A DNA stretch of 12,500 nt from Stramonita haemastoma (GCA_030674155.1 CM060324.1:53600957-53613456); one strand, 5' to 3'. Shown: positions 1-6,231, numbered from the stretch's first letter. Notes: generated by a model from the letters alone, not told the origin. Translations and numbers: made by a program.

Positions 1-72
1 CAAAGTACTCGCATTCCGACTTCGGGGAGGACGCCGAAACGCGACATCTGTGTGCATGCATTTAGGAAGTAA
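1..72 (+). repeat. Possible R1 repeat fragment
   Basis: The stretch GCATTCCGACTTCGGGG resembles the 'gcattctgacttcagg' part of the better R1 copy near 12155-12175, in the same orientation. Only about 30 bases align well, so this may be the clipped end of a copy that continues to the left of the window. The rest of the interval to about 300 is unrecognised DNA with no supported gene. Confidence 0.35.
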
Positions 73-311
73 ACAAAAAGGTAATCTATTGTAACAAATT
101 GAACAATGGCCCATGTGATCATATACCGTTCATCATGAAGTCAAAGAGTTTGCAATGGAGGGCTTTCGACCGCCACCCAAGGAAACAGAGCATCGCACAA
201 TTTGCAGGTGTGTCCGGATTTAGTAACACAACGCTGCAACAGGGCTCTGATCGCATGGGAGATAATCTACTTATCACCCCATCACACCATTCAAACAGGA
301 TTTTTTTTTTC

Positions 312-400
312 AAGGTTTTTGTTCCTCGGCCAGAGCTCTGAGGTCTGCCAGTGTTGAGATTTTTGTGTATAATAGTCCGTAAGATTCCCCCAAACACACC
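312..400 (+). repeat. Dispersed repeat R1, partial copy
   Basis: The copy begins just after a T run and reads GTTCCTCGGCCAGAGCTC, followed by a 'gtgttgagatttttgtgta' segment. Both segments recur in the same order at 11815-11870 and 12071-12125. The later part ('ccaccgtttttgcccacc') is not recognisable here. R1 is named only for this window. It has no visible coding capacity and may be a piece of a longer non-autonomous element. Confidence 0.6.
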
Positions 401-415
401 TCTTTAAGTTTGTAA

Positions 416-500
416 TGTGTAGGCCTGGGTTTGAGCCCTACCACCAAGATGCCTGTTCGAGGCGATTTTCCCCCAGGAATAGATGACCCCCCCCAAAAAA
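416..500 (+). repeat. Possible degenerate SINE-head fragment
   Basis: GGGTTTGAGCCC near 427 resembles a pol III B box, and GTTCGAGGCGATTTTCCCCC near 455 resembles the segment just behind the head of SINE-C (about 4769-4790). No A box is visible, so this is at best a decayed fragment. Homopolymer C, A and C-rich DNA follows to about 525. Confidence 0.3.
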
Positions 501-529
501 GAGAAAAAAAATCCCACCCCCACCCCCAA

Positions 530-650
530 ACATGCATACTCGTGTCGTGTTTCAACATTACCCCCGAAGTTGGTATACGGCTACCGTAATGGTGGATAAA
601 CGGTGACATAGGTAGAAGCTCACCACAGGTGAGCATAGCCAAGAAATGGG
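530..650 (-). repeat. Dispersed repeat R1, minus-strand copy
   Basis: Read on the minus strand, this interval gives 'gtgagcttctacctatgtcaccgtttatccaccattacggtagc' in pieces, then an 'acttcggggg' segment. This follows the order seen on the plus strand at 12100-12175: a terminal 'gtgatgag', then 'gccaccgttt', 'cccaccatgaaggtagc' and 'gacttca'. The copy is diverged by point changes and small indels. It lies about 200 bases from an R1 copy of opposite orientation. Confidence 0.6.
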
Positions 651-681
651 AATACAAGCAAAAAAAACAAACAACAAAAAC

Positions 682-797
682 AACACCCCCCCCCCCCCCA
701 CACACACACACACCCCAAAACAAACCACAAAAAAACCAAAACAAAAAAAGAGAGAAAAAAAAAAAGGCCAAATTTATGTTGTCTCTCTCGACACAAC

Positions 798-834
<37 letters not shown>

Positions 835-921
835 AACAAACAAACAAAATATCCAAAAACAAAAGAGAAAAAATATTTTAAAAAACAGGCCAAATTTGTG
901 TCGTTTCTCTCTCTCGACATG
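682..921. repeat. Tandemly duplicated C-run module
   Basis: Two adjacent units share one order of parts: a C run, then CCCCAAAACAAAC, an A/C-rich stretch, an A-rich stretch, then AGGCCAAATTT and a CT-rich segment ending in CGACA. The first unit runs from about 682 to 795 and the second from about 795 to 921. Their 3' ends read AGGCCAAATTTATGTTGTCT and AGGCCAAATTTGTGTCGTTT. The reading frames here (poly-Pro, poly-Gly) come from homopolymers and are not genes. Confidence 0.6.
799..832. repeat. Poly-C homopolymer, 34 bases
   Basis: An uninterrupted run of 34 C residues. On the minus strand it is a G tract able to form G-quadruplex structure. The exact length should be distrusted in any assembly. 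A shorter 14-base C run at 686-699, followed by a (CA)n stretch, occupies the equivalent place in the neighbouring unit. Confidence 0.9.
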
Positions 922-1017
922 ACAGTCATCTTTGAGGCTTCAAGTTGTCCCTCTGTGGTAGATGGAGAGAAAATGGCTGTGAGCATTGTTTGTCTGTGAT
1001 AGTCTCTCGCCTTGTTT

Positions 1018-1115
1018 TGACGTCAGTGATAATTTTCTCTGGGTTTCTACGTCAGTGATAATTTATCTTGGTTTAGATGTCAGAGATAATCTATCAGATA
1101 TCTGAAGGATTATCC
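1018..1115. repeat. 29-bp tandem repeats ending in palindromes
   Basis: The string CGTCAGTGATAAT starts at 1021 and 1050, and a diverged copy TGTCAGAGATAAT starts at 1078, giving a period of 28-29. The first copy lies in TGACGTCA (1018-1025), a perfect 8-bp palindrome. Downstream, CAGATATCTG (1095-1104) is a perfect 10-bp palindrome flanked by GATAATC (1085-1091) and its reverse complement GATTATC (1108-1114). A regulatory role cannot be shown. Confidence 0.65.
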
Positions 1116-1182
1116 CAGAGAAAGGCGGCGAAATGTGCGGAAGAGAGAATGATAACAGACACATGTCATAACAAACATGCTG

Positions 1183-1310
1183 TCACACACACACACACAC
1201 ATACGCACACAAAGACAAACAAGACCACTTGTACACACAGGCGCGCGCGCACGCACGCACAGACAGAAAAACAGACGGACACACACACACACATAATGGG
1301 TACATACAAG
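1183..1310. repeat. CA and CG-rich compound microsatellite
   Basis: A (CA)n tract lies at 1183-1201. A mixed GCGCGCGCGCACGCACGCAC stretch follows near 1243-1260, then another short (CA)n at about 1279-1293. Reading frames through it are low-complexity Thr-His repeats and are not considered coding. Confidence 0.85.
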
Positions 1311-1358
1311 ATAAGGTACTAGCGCCGTGTTTGCGCAAGTGCACGCGTATCAGTAGGT

Positions 1359-1397
1359 GCGCGCGCGCGCGCGCGCGCGCGCGCGCGCGCGCGTGTG

Positions 1398-1457
<60 letters not shown>
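1359..1457. repeat. (GC)17-(GT)n alternating purine-pyrimidine tract
   Basis: Seventeen GC dinucleotides run from 1359 to 1392 and pass directly into GT dinucleotides up to 1457, with one extra T near 1398-1399. About 99 bases are almost perfectly alternating purine and pyrimidine. Both GC and GT alternation are known to favour left-handed Z-DNA. Confidence 0.9.
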
Positions 1458-1459
<2 letters not shown>

Positions 1460-1470
1460 TGTGTGCTCTT

Positions 1471-1592
1471 GTAGTGTGTTGTAGAGAGAGAGAGAAGGGG
1501 GGGGGGGGGAGAGACAGAGAGACAGACAGACAGACAGAGACAGACAGAGACAGAAACATACAGAGAGAGAGAGAGAGAGGGGGGGGGGGGGG
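1471..1592. repeat. Purine-rich compound microsatellite
   Basis: In order: a (GA)n tract, a G run of about 13, GAGACAGA/CAGA repeats (about 1510-1556), a second (GA)n tract (about 1562-1579) and a second G run (1579-1592). The strand is almost free of T. It forms the right part of a microsatellite complex that starts at 1183. Confidence 0.85.
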
Positions 1593-1902
1593 TGTACATT
1601 CCGAGGAAGAGAGATCTACATCCAGTATGACACACGTAACTGGCGATAGACCCGCTTAGTATAACCTGAAGAGCAAAAAGCGTCACCGAATCACTAGTAA
1701 TCAATTAATCAATTATTAACCCCATCATGAAATAATAGGCCACCTGTCAGCAAATCCGCCTGCCCTTAAGCGAGATTACCTGTTACAGGCTCTACCACCT
1801 CTCAAGATTTTGCAACCAGCTTCCTCCATCCCCACGAAGCGAGATAAGCAGTCGTAAAACAGCAAATTACCGTCACTAACACAAATTGATGTGCGTATTG
1901 CC
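1593..1902. other. Unassigned interval
   Basis: About 300 bases of ordinary composition with no convincing reading frame, RNA or repeat. A short TAATCAATTAATCAATTATT stretch lies near 1699. It separates the microsatellite complex from SINE-A. Confidence 0.5.
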
Positions 1903-2196
1903 TTTTTTTTTTTTTTTTTTAATATACCACTTTAATGTCACATCAGATTTCTTTGCGTGAAATTCGGGCTGCAGTCCCCCAGGGAGAGGCGTCGCCTCGA
2001 GTGCAGCGCCACCCATTTTTTTTCTTTTTCCTGTCTGCAAGTGTATATTGTTTCCCTATCAGAGTGGCTTTTTTATACCGAATTTTGCCAGGGACAACTC
2101 TCTTGTTGCCGTGGTTGGTTTTTTTTATGTGCGCTTTAATAATTATGAGTAACACACGGGACTTCGGTTTATCGTCTCATCCGAAAGACTATTATG
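1903..2196 (-). mobile_element. SINE-A, minus strand, 5'-truncated
   Basis: On the minus strand this interval matches the body and 3' end of the plus-strand element at 3765-4030. The matched blocks, in order, are CGGATGAGACGATAAACCGA, then GTCCCGTGTGTTAC, CGGCAACAAGAG, a 'GTTGTCCCTGGCAAAATTC' block, GCCACTCTGATAGGGAAACA, TGGGTGGCGCTGCA and 'AGCCCGAATTTCACGCA'. The element's A-rich tail is the 18-base T run at 1903-1920. The tRNA-like head is absent; similarity stops near 2196. Loss of the 5' part is typical of incomplete reverse transcription. Reading frames through the element are spurious. Confidence 0.85.
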
Positions 2197-2297
2197 ACCT
2201 TCAACTGATTCTTATCATTAGTTTTAGCATTTTCCCATCACACTGAACACATCTTGAAAATCACCAACTAGAGCCAATTTGTGGGAACAGTTCCATA

Positions 2298-2515
2298 TCG
2301 TAAAGGTAAAAAAAATTAACCTCTGTGGTCGTTAGGGAGCGAGGAATTTAGGGACCTCAGCTTCCCTAGGGGCCAGCATCTTCAGAGGAGTGCCCATCTC
2401 CTGTCCATCACCGCTTTACCTTCCCTAGGTGACCCTAAAGAGGGCAGGTACCCTATTCACATCTGGGCGGGGAACTGTACTGAAGCCAAGGCGCCCTTGA
2501 ACGGTCACCCATGCA
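2298..2515 (-). mobile_element. SINE-B, minus strand, 5'-truncated
   Basis: On the minus strand this reads GTGCATGGGTGACCG, GCGCCTTGGCTTCAGTACAG, GGGTACCTGCCCTCTTTAGG, GGGAAGGTAAAGCGGTGATG and CCCCTAGGGAAGCTGAGGT, the same order as the plus-strand SINE-B at 4135-4315. A short TTACCTTTACG remnant near its 3' end matches the (CTTTAC)n tail of that copy. Only the last part of the 5S-like head (ATGGGTGACCG) remains, so the tRNA-like A box is lost. It abuts SINE-C sequence in the opposite orientation. Confidence 0.8.
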
Positions 2516-2712
2516 CATGGCATTAAATCCTGTTCCACTTTTCGTAAGAGTAGGCCATTGTGTGCCGGCGGCGGGGACAGATGCCAATATTTACATAACT
2601 GCGTACACACGGGGACTGGATGAAAAAAAATAAAAGCACATGAACGCTTATTCCATGGTCCTCGATCTAAAAGAATAAAATAAATAAAATAAAAAATAAT
2701 AAAATAAAGCAA
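2516..2712 (+). mobile_element. SINE-C, 3' fragment
   Basis: TTAAATCCTGTTCCACTTTT, CGTAAGAGTAGGCCATTGTG, GTGCCGGCGGCGGGGACAGA and ACACACGGGGACTGGATG match the full-length SINE-C at about 4893-4990. An A/T-rich tail of AAATAAA-type repeats follows in both copies. The head and central block are missing. The fragment starts where the minus-strand SINE-B ends. Neighbouring DNA to 2828 is unassigned. Confidence 0.8.
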
Positions 2713-2827
2713 CCACGCTCAGTGCTGCCTAAACTTGGAGAGAAGCGAGTTCTATGAGTATTGAGCTAGCTGTCCCGGCCACTCTGAAGTGTAAAGGGGA
2801 TCAATAAATTTGAATGGGATTGCCTCC

Positions 2828-2872
2828 TCTGAAGTCGGGGTATGGCTGCCTTTATCATGGTGAGGCATTTCA
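2828..2872 (-). repeat. R1 repeat, short degenerate copy
   Basis: CTGAAGTCGGGGTATGGCTG and CCTTTATCATGGTGAGGCA correspond to the reverse complement of the R1 segment at about 12130-12172 ('ccaccatgaaggtagctgcattctgacttcag'). Only about 45 bases align. The DNA from 2873 to 3175 is unassigned apart from a short CAA-rich stretch at about 3019-3040. Confidence 0.5.
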
Positions 2873-3174
2873 AAACTACTAGTCATACGCGCCAACTTCT
2901 CATCATTCAGTGTGCAAGTTCAATCTCACAGTGATTCCCAGGTAGGGAGGGATATGAGTGAGTCATGAGTGCACATTCTTCTGGGTGACCTTCAGAGTGT
3001 TAAGCTGACGGAACGCGCAACAACAACCAACAACAACAATGAGATTGACCCTGACAGTGATAACGTTCGTGGTATGGATTATGGAGTTTGTTTTCTCACC
3101 CCCCCAAATACCGCTAAGCGTTGGGTGAATCGCTCAGTGCTCACAAGGACTCGCTCTCTCTCCTATCCAAGCAT

Positions 3175-3426
3175 AGGCAGCGTTGGAGCGTGGTGGGTAC
3201 TGGTTGCCTTCGTGCATGGGTAACAGTTCGGGGGGTGCCTTGGCTTCAGTACAGTCCCCCAGTTCTCTTGAGCTCCAAGCCGTGTTGACAGTCATGTCCG
3301 CTTTGGCTTCCTGATGACGCACGGTAGACACGGTACCTTTGCTGGAATGAAAGAAGGGAAGATATGTAGTAGGCACCCATCAGTCTCGGAAGACTATGGA
3401 GTTGCGCTCTAGTCTTTAGAGCGCAA
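3175..3426 (+). repeat. Repeat F, with SINE-B-like segment
   Basis: The segment GGCAGCGTTGGAGCGTGGT, then GTGCATGGGTAACAG and GTGCCTTGGCTTCAGTACAG, resembles the 5S-like head and body of SINE-B ('agcagcgtcgagcgtggtt', 'ttggatgggtgaccg', 'gccttggcttcagtacagt'). After about 3262 it departs from SINE-B and runs through CTCCAAGCCGTGTTGACAG to CAGTCTCGGAAGACTATGGA and the hairpin at 3402. From memory, the last part is a dispersed motif in mollusc genomes, but only one copy is present here. It may be a decayed SINE-B variant or a separate family sharing a module. Confidence 0.45.
3402..3426. repeat. Perfect 10-bp inverted repeat
   Basis: TTGCGCTCTA (3402-3411) is followed, after the 5-base loop GTCTT, by its exact reverse complement TAGAGCGCAA (3417-3426). 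No T run follows, so it does not resemble a terminator. It lies at the apparent 3' edge of repeat F. Confidence 0.75.
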
Positions 3427-3477
3427 AGCCTGGGTAAGTTGTAGGTATAGAGGGCAAGCTGTTACCCATGCAGCAGA

Positions 3478-3494
3478 CCCCCCCCCCCCCCCCC
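3478..3494. repeat. Poly-C homopolymer, 17 bases
   Basis: A run of 17 C residues follows GTTACCCATGCAGCAGA. The string GTTACCCATGCA is the reverse complement of TGCATGGGTAAC in repeat F, so a short inverted piece of that repeat may lie beside the run. The DNA from 3495 to 3615 is unassigned. Confidence 0.85.
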
Positions 3495-3615
3495 ACCTCT
3501 CGACGCCACTGGAATGATCCATTGGAAAGGCAATGACCGATACGAATGGTTCCAGTACCGTCGCAGGAGCCACCAGAACGTTCCATATACAGCATGTATA
3601 TGTATGGTCCCACAA

Positions 3616-4044
3616 TGGATCGGTGGTCTAGAGGTAACGTGTCTGCCTAGAAAGCGAAAAGTCCTGGTCGAGTGTGCGGTGGTGGTTCGAATCCGTTTGT
3701 GCCCTAAACTTTCCCCCCCCCCCCCCCATCCATTAGACCTTGAGTGTTGGTTTGGGTACTAGTGTTTCGGATGAGATGATAAACCGAGGTCCCGTGTGTT
3801 ACACTTCCTTATTTACCGCGCGCAAAAGAACACACGGCAACAAGAGGGTTGTCCCTGTCAAAATTCTGTAAAGAAAAAAAGCCACTCTGATAGGGAAACA
3901 AATACAGTTGCAGGCAGGAAAAAGAAAAAAAAAGATGGGTGGCGCTGCATTGTGGCGACGCGATCTTCCCCCGGGGAGAGCAGCCCGAATTTCACGCAGA
4001 GAAATCTGCTGACATAAAGTTGTATAAATAATAATAATAGATAA
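3616..4044 (+). mobile_element. SINE-A, full-length copy
   Basis: A tRNA-derived retroposon. The pol III A box TGGTCTAGAGG lies at 3624-3634 and the B box GGTTCGAATCC at 3684-3694. A 15-base C run (3713-3727) separates the head from the body. The body contains TTTCGGATGAGATGATAAAC, GTCCCGTGTGTTACAC, GGTTGTCCCTGTCAAAATTC, GCCACTCTGATAGGGAAACA and a segment ending in AGCCCGAATTTCACGCAGAG. The 3' end is an AATAATAAT-type tail. SINEs of this kind make a pol III transcript and are copied by a partner LINE. No target site duplication could be found for this copy; a SINE-B is inserted in its tail. Confidence 0.85.
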
Positions 4045-4056
4045 TAAACAAACAAG
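4045..4056. repeat. Target site duplication, left copy (SINE-B)
   Basis: TAAACAAACAAG is repeated exactly at 4338-4349, on either side of the SINE-B element. It lies within the A/T-rich tail of SINE-A. Confidence 0.8.
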
Positions 4057-4337
4057 GGGGCGAGATAGCTAAGTGGTCAGAGCACACGCTTTCCCCAGTC
4101 AAGTTAAGCAGCGTCGAGCTTGGTTACCAGTTGGTGGGTGACCGTTTGCGCGCCTTGGCTTCAGTACAGTCCCCCCCCCCCCCCCCCCCAGTTCACCCAG
4201 CTGTAAATGGGTACCTGCCCTCTTTAGGGTCAGGGAAGGTAAAGCAGCGAAAGGAGAGGAAATGGCGCTGCCCTAAATATTATGCCGGCCCCCTAGAAAG
4301 CTGAGGTTATGGGACACCTTTACCTTTACCTTTACTT
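4057..4337 (+). mobile_element. SINE-B, complete, with chimeric tRNA/5S head
   Basis: A complete element of 281 bases. It begins with a tRNA-like start and A box, TAGCTAAGTGG (4066-4076). In place of the expected B box it has CAAGTTAAGCAGCGTCGAG and TTGGTGGGTGACCG (4100-4145). These match the internal control region of metazoan 5S rRNA (AAGTTAAGCA..GTCGGGC...TTGGATGGGTGACCG, recalled, not searched). The body contains GCCTTGGCTTCAGTACAGT, a 19-base C run (4171-4189), TGTAAATGGGTACCTGCC and GGGAAGGTAAAGCAGCGA. It ends in a (CTTTAC)n tail. Being embedded in SINE-A, it is the younger of the two. Confidence 0.85.
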
Positions 4338-4349
4338 TAAACAAACAAG
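4338..4349. repeat. Target site duplication, right copy (SINE-B)
   Basis: An exact repeat of TAAACAAACAAG at 4045-4056. It follows directly on the CTTTAC tail. Confidence 0.8.
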
Positions 4350-4703
4350 TCCATCGCTGGCTGTAGGCTAGCCAACGTTTGATTCATTGAGCTGTAGTAA
4401 TTCTTCAATGTTAATAGCTGCAATGGGTTGTAGATCAAGCCACTCGATCGAAAATCTCTTATTCCGCTCCAGAGTTCCCCAGCAAGGATGGAATGGGCCT
4501 GTCAGTATAAACAGCATCCCCACCTTCCGGAAATTCTGTGCTAGGAAGTTAAATCCTCTTTTCTATCCCTCTCTTTGTTTCTGCCTTGTTCTTTTTCTTC
4601 CTGTCACTCCTGCTTGTCTATTTTCTGTCTCCTTGGTCTATTCTCCTGGGGTCCTACCCCCTCCCCCCCACTCCCCCAGACAGACTTAACTATTCTCTCT
4701 CGC
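4350..4703. other. Unassigned interval
   Basis: No repeat or RNA was recognised. A plus-strand frame of about 100 codons (4387-4689) gives a composition of no known family, ending in CT-rich Leu/Pro sequence, so it is not called as a gene. The right half is pyrimidine-rich. Confidence 0.5.
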
Positions 4704-5095
4704 GGGACGGGGTAGCCTAAGTGGTCAGAACATTGCGCTGACAATTTGACGATCGGAGTTCGATTCCCGTTCGAGGGATTTTTCCCCTGGAGTTAACATC
4801 AGTGCTGACTCCACTCTCCCCAAAAGTCTTTCGGATGAGACTATAAACCGAGAGACCCCGTGTGGAACGCACGCAGAACATCTTGCGCACACGTTAAATC
4901 CTGTTCCACTTTTCGTAAGAGTAGGCCATTGTGTGCCGGTGGGGACAGATGACAATATTTACAAAACTGCAAACACACGGGGACTGGATGTAAAAAAAAA
5001 AAAAAAAGTACATGAGTTCTTATTCCATTATCGTCGATATAAAAGAATAAAAAAAAATAAAAAAAATAATAAATGATAAAAAAAATAATATTATT
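4704..5095 (+). mobile_element. SINE-C, full-length copy
   Basis: A tRNA-derived retroposon with A box TAGCCTAAGTGG (4713-4724) and B box AGTTCGATTCC (4757-4767). Behind the head are GGGATTTTTCCCCTGGAG and the central block CTTTCGGATGAGACTATAAA with CCCCGTGTGGAACG, close to the equivalent block in SINE-A. The 3' part is its own: TTAAATCCTGTTCCACTTTT, AGTAGGCCATTGTGTGCCGG, GGGGACTGGATG, an internal A run (about 4992-5007), then an A/T-rich tail. Two 3' fragments of the same family lie at 2516-2712 and 9035-9185. No clear target site duplication was found. Confidence 0.85.
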
Positions 5096-5097
5096 TC

Positions 5098-5232
5098 CTA
5101 TGCCAAAGTCAATTGTGTGCTGGGCCTGACTTGTCAGGCGTTTAACGGCAGGTACAACCCTTTTTGTTGTTGTTTTTTTGTTTTTTGCCTATGACAGAAA
5201 ACAGTACTTGCTGTCAAGCGGTTCGATGGGAA
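5098..5232 (+). repeat. Repeat E, copy 1
   Basis: TATGCCAAAGTCAATTGTG, GGGCCTGACTTGTCAGGCG and TTTAACGGCA match copy 2 at 5684-5733 in the same order. After a T-rich stretch it resumes with CTTGCTGTCAAGCGGTTCGA, matching TATTGTCTGAGCGTTCGATG of copy 2. The T-rich stretch (5160-5190) may be an insertion. Confidence 0.55.
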
Positions 5233-5267
5233 AAAAAAGAAAAAAAGAAGGGGAAATATGTTTGGGG

Positions 5268-5367
5268 TCATGTGGTTGTTATGTCACATGTCGTCGCAAA
5301 CGTCTCTATGTTAACAAAGTGTCAGCGAGGTCACTTGGTTGCTACGTCACCATGTCGTCACAACGTG
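5268..5367. repeat. Diverged 63-bp tandem duplication
   Basis: TCATGTGGTTGTTATGTCAC followed by ATGTCGTCGCAAACG (from 5268) is repeated with changes as TCACTTGGTTGCTACGTCAC, then CATGTCGTCACAACG (from 5331). Two copies only. The DNA from 5368 to 5683 is otherwise unassigned; GGGGTCGAATCC near 5413 resembles a B box but has no A box. Confidence 0.5.
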
Positions 5368-5683
5368 GAAGCAGCTGGTTGACAAGTGTCCACGTGATCC
5401 TGCTGACCTACCGGGGTCGAATCCGTGCGAGGTCTTGGAGTAACACAGAGAAGCATCCCTGGTGGTAGAATGATTCTGATCTGCTGACATTCCCTCGTTT
5501 CAATCTCGTCTTTATTTTTCCTTGGTTTAAATCAACTTCTCTTATCTTGCCAATTCACCTCCTATTCTTGTCTTCATCATCTTTGTTTTTGTTTGTTTGT
5601 TTTCTTCGTCCATTCCCATGCTTTTGGTTTTGGTTTCTTTCTTTTTCAGAAAGTAAAAAAAAAAAAAATCTTCTCTCTCTCAT

Positions 5684-5800
5684 CCATGCCGAAGTCAGAT
5701 GGGCTGGGTCTGACTTGTCAGGCGCTTAACGGCATAGGAAGGCATTTTAACGATAGTTATTGTCTGAGCGTTCGATGAAGAAGAAGAAGAAGAGAAGAGG
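5684..5800 (+). repeat. Repeat E, copy 2, with (GAA)n tail
   Basis: CATGCCGAAGTCAGATGGGC, TGGGTCTGACTTGTCAGGCG and CTTAACGGCATAGG repeat copy 1. The copy ends in TCTGAGCGTTCGATGAAGAA and runs into a (GAA)n stretch to about 5797. The simple-repeat end suggests the 3' terminus of a SINE family whose head is not present. The DNA from 5800 to 5950 is unassigned. Confidence 0.55.
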
Positions 5801-5954
5801 AAGAAGCCCAGAATGACTGTGCAAGTTGGACGTACAAGAATGGCTCGGTATTTGTTCAGGTGTGTCGCATTCCACGCGAGAAATGTTATCTGGCAATTAC
5901 ATATGTAGATTTCCGGGCCATCTTCTTACAAACAAATCACTGGGTTAGCAAACA

Positions 5955-6044
5955 CCACACACACACACACACGCGCACATACAGACAAAATCAACATACA
6001 CACACACCACAAACAAACAAACAAACAAACAAACAAACAAACAC

Positions 6045-6099
<55 letters not shown>

Positions 6100-6123
6100 C
6101 ACACACACACACACACACACACA
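5955..6123. repeat. (CA)n and (CAAA)n compound microsatellite
   Basis: A (CA)n tract at 5955-5972 is followed by CG-containing sequence, a second short (CA)n, a (CAAA)n tract of about eight units (6010-6042) and a long (CA)n (6046-6123) with one interruption at 6098-6099. Frames through it give Thr-His or Val-Cys repeats and are not genes. Confidence 0.9.
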
Positions 6124-6231
6124 GAGTAAACGAGGGAGCAAGAAGTTTTAAATTAACCTAAAATCCCACATGTTTTCAGTACGTCAGTGATTCAGTGTAC
6201 ACAAGTTCTGAGATGATCGCTGTTTTCTCGT

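Noticed and set aside
58..72. GCATTTAGGAAGTAA shared exactly with 11658-11672
   Set aside because: The flanks do not align, and one 15-base match between positions in a 12.5-kb window is not far from chance.
1018..1025. TGACGTCA as a cAMP response element
   Set aside because: An 8-base perfect match is expected by chance fairly often, and no promoter or gene is visible nearby. It is kept only as part of the repeat block.
1183..1704. Frames rich in Thr-His, Val-Cys, Arg-Ala or Ser-Leu
   Set aside because: They are translations of CA, GT, GC and GA microsatellites. The same applies to 5926-6141, 6195-6392, 6491-6783, 8124-8391 and 11859-12148.
2425..2712. Minus-strand frame of 95 codons, and others inside SINE bodies (1935-2246, 3796-4017, 4725-4955)
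   Set aside because: They lie within SINE copies, and their frames are not kept between copies.
3402..3426. Rho-independent terminator
   Set aside because: There is no T run after the hairpin, and the genome is eukaryotic.
4387..4689. Plus-strand frame of about 100 codons
   Set aside because: No recognised family and no codon or splice support. The second half is pyrimidine-rich Leu/Pro sequence that any CT-rich DNA would give.
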